Shown in pieces: positions 15,903-24,943 of a stretch of DNA of 34,570 nt (the stretch's first letter is position 1; every line of letters begins with the position of its first letter). A program made the translations under genes and the position numbers. This stretch comes from JBGTLU01 sp041743935 (GTDB lineage: Bacteria; Bacteroidota; Bacteroidia; Sphingobacteriales; Sphingobacteriaceae). The stretch spans positions 1-34,570 of the forward strand of contig JBGTLU010000049.1 of assembly GCA_041743935.1 (NCBI GenBank). The letters are read 5' to 3'. The notes below the pieces were generated by a model, which saw only the letters and a list, made by a program, of their open reading frames with translations, did no database searches and was not told the DNA's origin.

Positions 15903-18395
15903 ATGAAAAAACTAAGTTTCTTACTATTTACAGTCCTTCTTGGACTAACTACTTCTGCACAAACTGTAGATATAAGCTATCTTCAACCTAAAGATTATTT
16001 AATTGGGGGCATTACGGTATCTGGTACAGAAACGTTGGATAACACGGTGTTAATTACCATATCTAAACTTAGAGTAGGAGACAGGATAAGAATACCTGGT
16101 GAAAAAATTACACAAGCAATAAAAGATTTATGGGCACAAGGCTTATTTGATGATGTACAAATAAATACTGTAAATATTCAAGGAGATACAATTTTCCTAG
16201 ATTTATACTTAGCAGAGCGTCCCCGATTATCCAAAATACAAATTAAGGGTTTAAAAAAAGGAGAAACTAGCACTCTTAATAATAAAATTAACACCCAAAC
16301 CACCGGAAAAATTGTAAATGAAAATTTAATTTCTACCACTCGCAGATTAATTGCAAATCACTTTGCCGATAAAGGTTTTTATGATACTAAAATGGATATA
16401 GTTGCAATTAATGATACTTCTTCATTTAACAGAAAACAATTAATTGCAACTGTAGATAGAGGAAGAAAAGTGAAAGTGCAGCAAATACAAATTTCTGGTA
16501 ACGATGAACTTTCTGATAAGACCGTGAAGAAGTTCATGAAAAACACCAAAGAGCGTAAATTCTATAAAATATTTGGTGCCAAGAGATTTAAGCCTTCCAA
16601 ATTTGATGAGGATTTAGCCAATATAGTTTCTAAATACAACGAAGCCGGATACAGAGATGCTAAAGTGGTGATGGACACTTTTTACCGTAATGATGAGAAA
16701 ACGGTTAAAGTAGATTTAAAGGTGGATGAAGGCAATAAGTACTATTTTGGTAACATTAATTGGGTAGGAAACTCAAGATATCCGGATAGTTTACTCAACT
16801 TATTAATTCAAATAAAAAAAGGAGATGTTTTTGATCCAGTTCGTTTAGATAGTAGAGTTTCTAGTAGTAAAACAGAAGACGATATTTCATCCGTATACCT
16901 GAATAATGGTTATTTGTTTTTTAGAATAGATCCGGTAGAAGTAAGAGTTTACAATGATACCGTTGATTTAGAGATGAGAATTTTTGAAGGCGAGCAAGCA
17001 ACCATCAACAAAGTAACCATAAAAGGCAACGAAAGAACCAATGATAGGGTAGTTCTCAGGGAAATAAGAACAAAACCTGGTGATAAGTTTAATAAATCAT
17101 TAATTATAAGAACCATCCGAGAGATAGCTCAACTTGGTTACTTTAATGAACAGGCAACAGGAGTAAACCCAAAACCAAACCCAAATGATGGCACGGTGGA
17201 TATTGAATATACCGTTGAAGAAAAACCATCTGATCAGATTGAACTTTCTGGAGGATTTGGCGGTGGTAGAATCATTGGTACATTAGGTTTATCCTTCAAT
17301 AATTTCTCTATTCGTAAACTATTTTCTAAAAATTGGGGAGGCGCTTTGCCTACCGGAGATGGTCAGAAATTATCAGTTAGAGTTCAAACCAACGGTAAAT
17401 TTTTCCAGAACTATAATTTTTCGTTCACAGAACCTTGGCTAGGCGGAAATAAGCCAAGATTTTTCACCGTAAATTTATTTACATCTGGTCAGTCCAATGC
17501 TTTGGATGTTAACAATCCTAACTTTTTTAAATTAAACACAACTGGTGTTACGGTTAGTTTAGGACAGAGACTTAAAGTGCCCGATGACTTTTTTCAATAT
17601 AGTGGTTCGTTGAATTTACAGAAATTCAAATTGCAAAACTTTCCAGGGTTTGTATTCCCAACAGGAACTTCTTACACCATAAGTTTGTCGCAAGTACTAT
17701 CCAGAAACTCAGTAGATGCACCAATTTTTCCAAAATCGGGTTCGAATATACAGTTAAGTGTACAAGCAACTCCGCCATATTCATTATTCAGTAAAAAAGA
17801 TTTTAACGATCCTAATTTATCTCCACAAGATAAATTCAGATTTAATGAGTTTCATAAATGGAAATTTGATGCATCTTGGTTTATTAACGTAGGTGGTGAT
17901 TTCGTTTTAAATGCAAAAACACAATTTGGCTTTTTAGGATTATATAACCGTGATTTAGGCTTAACTCAATTCGAAAGATTCCGTTTAGGTGGAGATGGTC
18001 TTGCAGGTTTCGACTTTTTACAAGGCTCTGAAGTAGTTGGTTTGCGCGGATATGCAAACAACAGCGTAGTACCAGATGGAACTAATGATACCCAAACTGG
18101 TAACCCTATTTACTCTAAATATGTACTAGAATTAAGACACCCAATTACCCTAAGTGATCAAGCAAGTGTATTCGGATTAATATTTGCCGAAGGTGGAAAT
18201 ACCTGGAATAGATTCACAGAATTCTCTCCATTTAACGTAAAACGCTCTGTTGGTGTAGGTGTTCGCATATTTTTACCAATTTTTGGTTTACTTGGTTTAG
18301 ATTATGGCTATGGTTTTGATAGGATACCCGGAAATCCGGATGCTAATAAAGGTCAGTTCCATTTTTCAATCAGTCAATCATTAGGAGGATTTTAA
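15903..18395 (+). CDS. bamA: Outer membrane protein assembly factor BamA
   Basis: 830 residues from the ATG at 15903; the TTG three bases earlier is not needed. A signal peptide (1-20) precedes an array of POTRA domains up to about residue 440, recognisable by repeats such as KIQIKGLKKGETSTLNN, RKVKVQQIQISGNDELSDKTV and INKVTIKGNERTNDRVV. The C-terminal 380 residues form the 16-strand barrel, with the loop motif GLRGYAN in place of the VRGF/Y segment and a final strand ending SQSLGGF with the terminal aromatic residue expected of outer-membrane barrels. It folds and inserts barrel proteins in the outer membrane. The two skp genes behind it supply periplasmic chaperones for its clients. Confidence 0.96.
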   Translation: MKKLSFLLFTVLLGLTTSAQTVDISYLQPKDYLIGGITVSGTETLDNTVLITISKLRVGDRIRIPGEKITQAIKDLWAQGLFDDVQINTVNIQGDTIFLDLYLAERPRLSKIQIKGLKKGETSTLNNKINTQTTGKIVNENLISTTRRLIANHFADKGFYDTKMDIVAINDTSSFNRKQLIATVDRGRKVKVQQIQISGNDELSDKTVKKFMKNTKERKFYKIFGAKRFKPSKFDEDLANIVSKYNEAGYRDAKVVMDTFYRNDEKTVKVDLKVDEGNKYYFGNINWVGNSRYPDSLLNLLIQIKKGDVFDPVRLDSRVSSSKTEDDISSVYLNNGYLFFRIDPVEVRVYNDTVDLEMRIFEGEQATINKVTIKGNERTNDRVVLREIRTKPGDKFNKSLIIRTIREIAQLGYFNEQATGVNPKPNPNDGTVDIEYTVEEKPSDQIELSGGFGGGRIIGTLGLSFNNFSIRKLFSKNWGGALPTGDGQKLSVRVQTNGKFFQNYNFSFTEPWLGGNKPRFFTVNLFTSGQSNALDVNNPNFFKLNTTGVTVSLGQRLKVPDDFFQYSGSLNLQKFKLQNFPGFVFPTGTSYTISLSQVLSRNSVDAPIFPKSGSNIQLSVQATPPYSLFSKKDFNDPNLSPQDKFRFNEFHKWKFDASWFINVGGDFVLNAKTQFGFLGLYNRDLGLTQFERFRLGGDGLAGFDFLQGSEVVGLRGYANNSVVPDGTNDTQTGNPIYSKYVLELRHPITLSDQASVFGLIFAEGGNTWNRFTEFSPFNVKRSVGVGVRIFLPIFGLLGLDYGYGFDRIPGNPDANKGQFHFSISQSLGGF

Positions 18396-18397
18396 TT

Positions 18398-18928
18398 ATG
18401 AAGAAAATTATTTTAACCTGTCTTTTTGTACTTACAATTACTACTTCTGCTTTAGCTCAAAAATTCGCTTACATAGATTCAGAATATATTCTTAAACATG
18501 TACCTGAATATACTTCTGCCCAAAAGCAAATAGATGCATTGTCTGCCCAATGGCAACAAGAGGTAGATGCCAAATTTGCCGAAGTAGATAGATTGTTTAA
18601 ATCCTTTCAGGCCGAAGAGGTATTGTTATCTAACGATGCAAGAAGAAAGAGACAAGAAGAAATCATCATCAAAGAAAAAGAAGCCAAAGATTTTCAAAGA
18701 GAAAAATTTGGTTTTGAAGGAGAGTTATTTCAACGCAGAAAAACGTTATTAAAATCTGTACAAGATAAAGTGGCCAAAGCGGTTGAACAAGTAGCTCAAG
18801 AAGGTTTATATGATATTATTTTTGATAAATCAACCGATTTAATCATGCTTTACTCTAGTCCACGAATGGATAAAAGTAACGATGTACTTAATAAACTTGG
18901 TTTAAAACCAGGTGTATTTGCACAGTAA
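18398..18928 (+). CDS. OmpH/Skp-family periplasmic chaperone (copy 1)
   Basis: 176 residues with a signal peptide (MKKIILTCLFVLTITTSALAQ). The mature start KFAYIDSEYILKHVPEYTSAQ is the Skp N-terminal strand and helix entry; the middle, about 45-125, is a long charged coiled-coil hairpin, and the chain closes with a beta strand DIIFDKSTDLIMLYSS. Skp forms trimers that hold unfolded outer-membrane proteins for BamA. The start codon lies 2 bases after the bamA stop. An AGGAGG at 18383-18388 just upstream is part of the bamA coding sequence. Co-transcribed with bamA. Confidence 0.93.
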   Translation: MKKIILTCLFVLTITTSALAQKFAYIDSEYILKHVPEYTSAQKQIDALSAQWQQEVDAKFAEVDRLFKSFQAEEVLLSNDARRKRQEEIIIKEKEAKDFQREKFGFEGELFQRRKTLLKSVQDKVAKAVEQVAQEGLYDIIFDKSTDLIMLYSSPRMDKSNDVLNKLGLKPGVFAQ

Positions 18929-18964
18929 AAACTAAAACAACATAAAAACAACAAATAAAAACAA

Positions 18965-19480
18965 ATGAGAAAGTTAATTAAAGTAGCGTTATTGGTTATA
19001 GTGGTGGCTTTTACGTCAGCAAACGCGCAAGCACAAATAAAAATCGGCTACTTAAACACCGATAGTGTTTTTTCACTAATGCCAGAGAAATTAAAAGCGG
19101 ATGAGTTTTTAAAAGAATATGGCGAACAACTAAACAAGCAAATTGAAGCTTTACAAACCGAATTACGTACTAAACAAACGGAATACGAAGCAAATTTCAA
19201 TACTTGGACAGATGCAGTGAAAGAAGCTAAAGAAAAAGAGTTAATTGACATTGACAAAAGAGTACGTGAAAAAGCGGTTGAATTACAACGTGATTTTCAG
19301 AACAAACAAAACGAAAGATACTCACCGGTTATTAAAAAATTAAATGATGCCATCCAAGCAGTAGCAAAAGAAGGTAAATTCAGCTATATTTTCGATACAT
19401 CTGTTGGAGAATACATTTTATATAAGCCTGCAGGCGATGACATTTTCAACTTAGTAAAAGTTAAATTAGCTTTAAAATAG
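18965..19480 (+). CDS. OmpH/Skp-family periplasmic chaperone (copy 2)
   Basis: 171 residues with a signal peptide ending about residue 24 (ANAQAQ). The mature start KIGYLNTDSVFSLMPE matches Skp, then a long Glu/Lys-rich helical hairpin (about 45-125) and the closing strand FSYIFDTSVGEYILYKP. Same fold as the preceding gene but diverged, so an old duplication, usual for Bacteroidota. The 36-base gap between the two copies is A-rich and holds no hairpin. A strong terminator follows its stop codon. Paired copies may form mixed trimers or serve different clients (inference). Confidence 0.92.
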   Translation: MRKLIKVALLVIVVAFTSANAQAQIKIGYLNTDSVFSLMPEKLKADEFLKEYGEQLNKQIEALQTELRTKQTEYEANFNTWTDAVKEAKEKELIDIDKRVREKAVELQRDFQNKQNERYSPVIKKLNDAIQAVAKEGKFSYIFDTSVGEYILYKPAGDDIFNLVKVKLALK

Positions 19481-19506
19481 TTCAATAATTAATCAAATTA
19501 TTTTCG

Positions 19507-19545
19507 AAATTGCGTCCTTGATATTATCAAGGACGCAATTTTTTT
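19507..19545 (+). terminator. Intrinsic terminator ending directly at the murI start codon
   Basis: Arms 19507-19522 and 19526-19541: a 16-bp stem containing TTGCGTCCTTGAT, a 3-base loop, then a T-run at 19539-19545. The next base is the A of the murI ATG (19546). It closes the bamA-skp-skp unit and must either be read through or be separated from murI by a promoter I could not see. Confidence 0.9.
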
Positions 19546-20352
19546 ATGAGTGATAACAGACCCATTGGTATTTTTGATTCAGGTATTGGTGGACTAACCG
19601 TGGCCGGTGCCATTCAGAAATTATTACCCAATGAACAACTAATTTATTTTGGGGATACCGCACACATGCCTTACGGCGATAAATCACCAGAGGCAATCAA
19701 ATATTTTTCCATTAAAATTGGGCAGTTTTTAGTAGATGCCAATTGTAAAGCAATTGTTATTGCTTGTAACACGGCCTCTTCACTCGGATATAAAGACTTG
19801 CGAGAATTAATAAATCCTACAATACCCATTATAAATGTTATTGATCCGGTAGTTGATAACGTAGTTAAGCAAAACAACATTAATAGGGTAGGTGTAATTG
19901 GTACAAAGGGCACGATTAAATCAGACGTATATGCCAAAAAATTTAAGGAAGCCAAGCCAGAATTAGAAGTTGCATCTTTAGCAACTCCTTTGTTAGCACC
20001 CATGGTAGAAGAAGGTTATTTTAATAATTCAATCAGTAAAACAATTATCAACTCCTATTTAGAAAAAGCAAAACTCAAGAAAATTGATAGCTTAATTTTG
20101 GCTTGCACGCATTACCCATTAATTAAACCAGAGATAGAATCTTATTATAAAAAGCCTATTTATATTATTGATTCGGCAGAAATAGTTGCCCAATACACGC
20201 AATCTGCCTTAAAGAAATTAAACCTTTTGAACACAGGTCAACGTGGTAAACATCATTTCTATGTTTCGGATTTAACTCAATCTTTCCAGCAAAGTACTAG
20301 CCTGTTTTTTAAAGAAAAAATTCATTTAGAATTAAGAAATATCTGGACTTAG
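19546..20352 (+). CDS. murI: Glutamate racemase
   Basis: 268 residues, the normal length. The active-site pair is present: Cys74 in IACNTAS and Cys187 in LACTHYPLI; Asp11 in FDSGIGGLTV and the YFGDTAHMPYG loop (34-44) complete the site. It makes D-glutamate for peptidoglycan stem peptides in the cytosol. The start MSDNRPIGIFDSGIGG is canonical, so the ATG at 19546 is firm even though it touches the T-run of the preceding terminator. The position after bamA and two skp genes is common in the phylum. No strong terminator follows; the nuo genes begin 75 bases downstream behind their own promoter box. Confidence 0.96.
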   Translation: MSDNRPIGIFDSGIGGLTVAGAIQKLLPNEQLIYFGDTAHMPYGDKSPEAIKYFSIKIGQFLVDANCKAIVIACNTASSLGYKDLRELINPTIPIINVIDPVVDNVVKQNNINRVGVIGTKGTIKSDVYAKKFKEAKPELEVASLATPLLAPMVEEGYFNNSISKTIINSYLEKAKLKKIDSLILACTHYPLIKPEIESYYKKPIYIIDSAEIVAQYTQSALKKLNLLNTGQRGKHHFYVSDLTQSFQQSTSLFFKEKIHLELRNIWT

Positions 20353-20388
20353 TGGATAAACTCCAGAACATTCCTTCGATTATTTCAC

Positions 20389-20396
20389 TAAGTTTG
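20389..20396 (+). promoter_or_regulatory. -7 promoter box (TAAGTTTG) for the nuo genes
   Basis: Exact TAnnTTTG match, 31 bases ahead of the ATG at 20428. It lies after murI and would give the nuoH-N unit its own promoter. The -33 element is not clear. Confidence 0.45.
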
Positions 20397-20427
20397 CAAT
20401 AGAGCCTATTTATTAGATTTTTCGGTG

Positions 20428-21486
20428 ATGTTTATATTTATAGCGGTTGGAATTTTAACTTTTGTAGTATTATACAGCCTTGCTGCCATTTATGCCGAAC
20501 GTAAAGTTTCTGCATTTATACAGGATAGAGTAGGGCCCATGGAAACCGGAAAATACGGTTTACTCCAGTCGTTCGCAGATATTCTAAAATTACTTCAGAA
20601 AGAATCCATTATACCAGCAGCTGCAGATAAGGCATTGTTTATTCTAGCTCCAGCCATCATATTTATCTCGGTTTTTATAGGCTTTGCCAGTATACCCATA
20701 ACTAATGGCGTAATTGGAGCAGGAATTAATGTTGGAGTTTTTTATGTTATCGCTGTAATTACCATCGAAGTAGTTGGTATACTAATGCTTGGTTGGGCAT
20801 CAAACAATAAATACGCTTTAATGGGCTCAGTACGTTCAGTTGCGCAAATTGTAAGTTATTCTATTCCTGCAGGAGTAGCAGTAATATCAGTTGTAATGAT
20901 AAGCGGAAGTTTAGATTTGCAAGTTATTAGTGCTAATCAAGGTATATTTTCTTCTGAGAAAATATTTCTTTTGGGATTTTGGGACGTGAGTAACATTGGA
21001 GGTTTTCTGGCTTGGAATATCTTTCAGGCACCGCATTTACTTTTGGCATTTATCATATATTTTATAGCAAGTTTAGCGGAATGTAATCGGGCTCCCTTTG
21101 ATTTGCCCGAGGCAGAATCTGAATTAGTTGGAGGATTTCATGTAGAATATGGCGGCATCCGATTCGGAATAGTTATGTTGGCAGAATACGCCATGATGCT
21201 TTTGGTATCTGTAATTGCTGTCATTTTATTTTTAGGTGCTTGGAATACACCATTTCCTAATATTGGCACTTTTACACTAGCAAATTGGACTACCGGAACT
21301 TTTTGGGGCATATTTTGGTTGCTTGCCAAGGCCTTTTTCTTAATTTTCATCCAAATGTGGATTCGCTGGACTTTGCCACGTTTTAGGGTAGATCAATTAA
21401 TGGCTTTTGGTTGGAAAGTGTTAATTCCGTTAGCATTTTTGTGTTTAATTATTTCTGGTATTTGGAAATTAGTAATAATGAATTAA
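20428..21486 (+). CDS. nuoH: NADH-quinone oxidoreductase subunit H
   Basis: 352 residues from the ATG at 20428; a GTG codon at 20425 is an equal alternative, and an in-frame stop at 20389-20391 rules out a much longer N-terminus. About eight membrane helices. The quinone-site signatures are present: YAERKVSAFIQDRVGP (near 22-37) and ASLAECNRAPFDLPEAESEL followed by GGFHVEYGG (about 211-238). NuoH couples the peripheral redox arm to the proton-pumping membrane arm of complex I. It opens a seven-gene set nuoH-I-J-K-L-M-N; the genes for the peripheral arm (nuoA-G) are not before it. Confidence 0.95.
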   Translation: MFIFIAVGILTFVVLYSLAAIYAERKVSAFIQDRVGPMETGKYGLLQSFADILKLLQKESIIPAAADKALFILAPAIIFISVFIGFASIPITNGVIGAGINVGVFYVIAVITIEVVGILMLGWASNNKYALMGSVRSVAQIVSYSIPAGVAVISVVMISGSLDLQVISANQGIFSSEKIFLLGFWDVSNIGGFLAWNIFQAPHLLLAFIIYFIASLAECNRAPFDLPEAESELVGGFHVEYGGIRFGIVMLAEYAMMLLVSVIAVILFLGAWNTPFPNIGTFTLANWTTGTFWGIFWLLAKAFFLIFIQMWIRWTLPRFRVDQLMAFGWKVLIPLAFLCLIISGIWKLVIMN

Positions 21487-21489
21487 GTT

Positions 21490-22053
21490 TTGAAAAAAGG
21501 AATCATACATACCATAAACTCTATTTTAGAAGGACTTTCTACCACCTTGAAACATTTTTTTGCTGGTAAAAAATACCGGAATGCCAATGGAGGTGTAGCC
21601 AAATCCAATTATTTTGAAAACCACGAAGGTTTAGTAACCATACAATATCCAAAACAAAAAATACCCGTACCAGAAGTAGGAAGGTACCAATTGCACGTTG
21701 AAATGGACGACTGCATTGTATGTGATCTATGTGCCAAAATTTGTCCGGTAGATTGCATTGCTATTGATTCGATAAAAGCAACCGAAGATATTGGAATAAC
21801 ATCGGATGGTACTAAAAAACGATTGCATGCCACAAAGTTTGAAATTGATATGGCAAAATGCATGTATTGTGGTTTATGTACAGTCGTTTGTCCAACCGAA
21901 TGCATCATCATGACCAATGAATATGATAGAAGTGTTCCGCATGTTGCTCAATTAAATTATGTTTTTGCCGAGATGCCTCCAGAAGAGATAGAAGCAAAAC
22001 GGATTGCATTACTACAATTTGAAGAAGAAAAGCGCAAAGCAAAAGGACTTTGA
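21490..22053 (+). CDS. nuoI: NADH-quinone oxidoreductase subunit I (2x[4Fe-4S])
   Basis: 187 residues. Two ferredoxin motifs bind the N6a and N6b clusters: Cys75, Cys78, Cys81 with Cys85-Pro, and Cys124, Cys127, Cys130 with Cys134-Pro. The N-terminal 70 residues form the amphipathic segment that lies on the membrane next to NuoH. The start is a TTG at 21490, 4 bases after the nuoH stop; a stop codon precedes it in frame and the next ATG (residue 72) would lose the N-terminal helix and leave only the ferredoxin part, so TTG is the best start. The C-terminus is charged and helical (EEIEAKRIALLQFEEEKRK). Confidence 0.93.
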   Translation: MKKGIIHTINSILEGLSTTLKHFFAGKKYRNANGGVAKSNYFENHEGLVTIQYPKQKIPVPEVGRYQLHVEMDDCIVCDLCAKICPVDCIAIDSIKATEDIGITSDGTKKRLHATKFEIDMAKCMYCGLCTVVCPTECIIMTNEYDRSVPHVAQLNYVFAEMPPEEIEAKRIALLQFEEEKRKAKGL

Positions 22054-22128
22054 TGAAATCAAAATTATATAAAATATAACATCACCCAATTAAAAGAATT
22101 AAAATTAACGATACAATAAATTATAAAA

Positions 22129-22677
22129 GTGCCTATACTGATATTCTATTTATTTGCCTTTCTTTTACTTTCCTCGGCTTTATATGTGGTAATTACCAGA
22201 AACATTGCAAGGGCAATTTTTGCCTTTTTTGGTACCCTATTTTGTTTATCCGTGCTATATGTTTTTGCCATGGCAGATTTCATAGCGGTTACTCAAATTT
22301 TGGTTTACGTAGGCGGTGTGGTGGTATTACTTATGTTTGGGTTGATGTTATCAAACCGTACTCAATTAGATAGTCTGTTGGCTCATAAAATAGATCGTTT
22401 TGGTCGTTTAAAAGGAATTCCATCTTTATTATTATGCATAGCTTTATTTATCATATTGATACATACTATGATTATTTCTAACCTTGCAAACATACCATGG
22501 ATTATAAAATCAAAAGAAGCCGAAACCATCATAACTGGAGTTGACAATACGGTAAAATCTATTGGATTAAGTACCATGTCTGCTTATATAATACCTTTTG
22601 AAATAGTATCAATTTTTTTATTAGCTGCATTAATAGGAGCTGCTTATTTAGCAAGGAGGAAAAAAGGATATGAGTGA
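22129..22677 (+). CDS. nuoJ: NADH-quinone oxidoreductase subunit J
   Basis: 182 residues, five hydrophobic helices. The pi-bulge helix region TQILVYVGGVVVLLMFGLML (about 54-73) is the NuoJ signature. The start is GTG at 22129 (MPILIFYLFAFLLLSSAL); no earlier ATG fits, and the 75-base gap from nuoI holds only AT-rich sequence. It forms part of the proton path in the membrane arm. The reading frame overlaps nuoK by 8 bases, so translation is coupled. A GGAGGAAAAAAGG run before the nuoK start belongs to the nuoJ coding sequence and is probably not used as a ribosome site in this phylum. Confidence 0.93.
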   Translation: MPILIFYLFAFLLLSSALYVVITRNIARAIFAFFGTLFCLSVLYVFAMADFIAVTQILVYVGGVVVLLMFGLMLSNRTQLDSLLAHKIDRFGRLKGIPSLLLCIALFIILIHTMIISNLANIPWIIKSKEAETIITGVDNTVKSIGLSTMSAYIIPFEIVSIFLLAALIGAAYLARRKKGYE

Positions 22678-22981
22678 AATACCAATTTTGCATTTTCTTA
22701 TTATTTCTTGTGCACTTTTTTGCATTGGTTTGTTTGCAGTATTAACTCGCAAAAACGCCATCATGGTGTTAATAGGAATTGAGTTCATGCTAAATGCTGC
22801 CATTTTGAATTTAGTAGTTTTTGGAGCATTTGATAAAGTAAATAACGCAGGGCAAATGTTTGCTTTGTTTGCTATCGTTTTAGCTGCTGCTGGTGTTGCG
22901 GTTGCATTAGCAATAATCATTAATGTGCACAGACATTATCAAACCATCGACCCTAATAAAATAACCTCGATGAAAAACTGA
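22670..22981 (+). CDS. nuoK: NADH-quinone oxidoreductase subunit K
   Basis: 103 residues with three membrane helices, the expected size. The buried glutamate motif is seen in IGIEFMLNAAILNLVVF (the Glu of IE at about 39) and a second acidic helix position before AAAGVAVALAIIINVHRH. The Lys/Glu line passes protons through the membrane arm. It overlaps nuoJ by 8 bases and nuoL by 1 base (TGATG), a strong sign of translational coupling. Confidence 0.95.
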   Translation: MSEIPILHFLIISCALFCIGLFAVLTRKNAIMVLIGIEFMLNAAILNLVVFGAFDKVNNAGQMFALFAIVLAAAGVAVALAIIINVHRHYQTIDPNKITSMKN

Positions 22982-24942
22982 TGGAGTTAACAAATTTACA
23001 TATTGCTTGGTTAGTTAAAGGAATGATCTACTCCCCTTTAATATCCATGGCATTGGTGCTTTTTTTAAAATCCAGACGACTTTCTGCAGCTATTTCTATA
23101 GTAACATCTGCCATTTCTTTTGCCCTGGCAATTTGTATTTTTTCAACTATTTGGAATAAAGAAATCATAGAAATACGATCCGTATGGATTGCTATAGGTT
23201 CCGTTTCCATTGATTTTGGATTTTGGTTAGATAATACAACCTCCATCATGATGCTTTTAATTACCGGAATCACATTTTTAGTTCAAATTTATTCTGTAGA
23301 TTATTTGGCTAATGAGGGACAAATAAATCGGTATTGGGCTCATATTTCATTGTTCTTATTTGCCATGTTGGGTTTAGTTGTGGCAAATAATCTTTTAATG
23401 TTATACGTTTTTTGGGAACTAGTTGGGTTCTCTTCCTACTTGCTAATTGGTTTTTGGTACAAAAGAGAGAAAGCAGCAATAGCTAATAAAAAAGCATTCA
23501 TAATCAATCGTATAGGTGATTTAATGCTTTTGATTGGCATTTTCATGTTGTTCATACAATGGAAAACTTTCGATTTAAATCAACTTTTAACATTTGATGC
23601 GGGAAATAATGCTTGGCAAACTACCATGGGGATATTTTTAATAGGAGGTGCATTAGCTAAATCGGCACAATTTCCATTTCATACGTGGTTGCCATCTGCC
23701 ATGGAAGGTCCAACTTCGGTTTCTGCATTAATACATGCTGCTACCATGGTTGCAGCCGGCGTTTATTTATTAGTCAGATTATCGCCAATTTTCACTCCTG
23801 TAGTTCTATTGATATTGGCAATAATTGGTGCATTTACAGCCATTATGGCGGCTAGCTTTGCCTTAGCACAAATGGATATAAAACGAGTATTGGCATATTC
23901 TACTATTTCTCAGTTGGGTTTAATGGTTATGGCAGTTGGTTTGGGTTCTTCGGCAAGTGCTCTATTCCATTTATCTACTCATGCATTTTTTAAATGTTTA
24001 CTTTTTTTGAGTGTTGGAGCTATCATTCATGGATTATATTCATTAAAGGATAAAGGGTTAGATGAACAAGACATGAGGAATATGGGTGGTTTAAAATTAA
24101 AAATACCAATCGTATTCTGGGTGTACCTCATTGCAGCCACATCTTTAATTGGCCTGCCTCTATTTTCTGGATTTCTTTCTAAAGAAGCAATCCTAATCGA
24201 AGCCTTTTTATGGGCAGAAAGCAGAACTGTTTGGCATTTTATTATTCCAATAACGGCATTAATTACCACTTGGCTAACGGCATTTTACATCATTAGGCAA
24301 TTTGCTTTGGTTTTTTTGGGTGAAGCGAAGCATCCTAATAATACAGTGCATGATGCAAGTAAGTACATGAAATGGCCTATGATTATCTTGGCATTTTTCT
24401 GTTTCTTTATTTTCTTCGGGTTTAATCCATTTAATGCAAACTCTACGTGGATAATGAATGGTTTGTTAACCGTTCAGGAAGGTGGTATTTGGGCTATTTG
24501 GGTACCGGTTGCAAGTTTAATTTTAGTGCCAATTTTATTTATTATTTGTAAAGCTATGTATGTAAATAAAAGCTTTGTGTTGATTTCTGTTGATAGTAGA
24601 TTTTATCAATTTTTTGCAAATGCAGGATATTTTGATGAATTATATGAACATACTTTTGCAAAACTTATTTCAATTTTATCGAAAATATCAGCCACGATAG
24701 ATAAACATATTATTGATGTATTGGTAGATTTTACTGCATCTTTCGGTTTATTTTTAGCTAAAATTTTTGATTGGTTGGATAGGAAAATTATTGACGGAAC
24801 TGTATATTTTGTAGTAGCAAGAGTGAGAGGAATAGGGGATTTTGCCCGCAAGTTCCAAGATGGATTTGTACAACATTACATAGGTTGGGCGGTGACAGGC
24901 ATCGCGTTATTATATATTTTTAATCATTTTTTTGGATTATAA
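22981..24942 (+). CDS. nuoL: NADH-quinone oxidoreductase subunit L
   Basis: 653 residues, the longest antiporter-like subunit, with about 16 membrane segments. The discontinuous helix and lysine motif are visible in FPFHTWLPSAMEGPTSVSAL followed by IHAATMVAAGVYLLVRL (about residues 228-264). The second half-channel contains LAYSTISQLGLMVMAVGLG and STHAFFKCLLFLSVGAIIH. The C-terminal third, beyond about 560, carries the lateral amphipathic helix that lies along the arm. It pumps protons (or sodium ions in some lineages; not decidable here). The start ATG shares its first base with the nuoK stop. Confidence 0.96.
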   Translation: MELTNLHIAWLVKGMIYSPLISMALVLFLKSRRLSAAISIVTSAISFALAICIFSTIWNKEIIEIRSVWIAIGSVSIDFGFWLDNTTSIMMLLITGITFLVQIYSVDYLANEGQINRYWAHISLFLFAMLGLVVANNLLMLYVFWELVGFSSYLLIGFWYKREKAAIANKKAFIINRIGDLMLLIGIFMLFIQWKTFDLNQLLTFDAGNNAWQTTMGIFLIGGALAKSAQFPFHTWLPSAMEGPTSVSALIHAATMVAAGVYLLVRLSPIFTPVVLLILAIIGAFTAIMAASFALAQMDIKRVLAYSTISQLGLMVMAVGLGSSASALFHLSTHAFFKCLLFLSVGAIIHGLYSLKDKGLDEQDMRNMGGLKLKIPIVFWVYLIAATSLIGLPLFSGFLSKEAILIEAFLWAESRTVWHFIIPITALITTWLTAFYIIRQFALVFLGEAKHPNNTVHDASKYMKWPMIILAFFCFFIFFGFNPFNANSTWIMNGLLTVQEGGIWAIWVPVASLILVPILFIICKAMYVNKSFVLISVDSRFYQFFANAGYFDELYEHTFAKLISILSKISATIDKHIIDVLVDFTASFGLFLAKIFDWLDRKIIDGTVYFVVARVRGIGDFARKFQDGFVQHYIGWAVTGIALLYIFNHFFGL

Positions 24943-24943
24943 G

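Noticed and set aside
18383..18388. AGGAGG before copy 1 of skp as a Shine-Dalgarno site
   Set aside because: It is coding sequence for the last residues of BamA, and the phylum makes little use of Shine-Dalgarno pairing. The same holds for the GGAGG-rich stretch before nuoK.
24932..24943. TTG start for nuoM inside nuoL
   Set aside because: The ATG at 24944 starts the first membrane helix cleanly.
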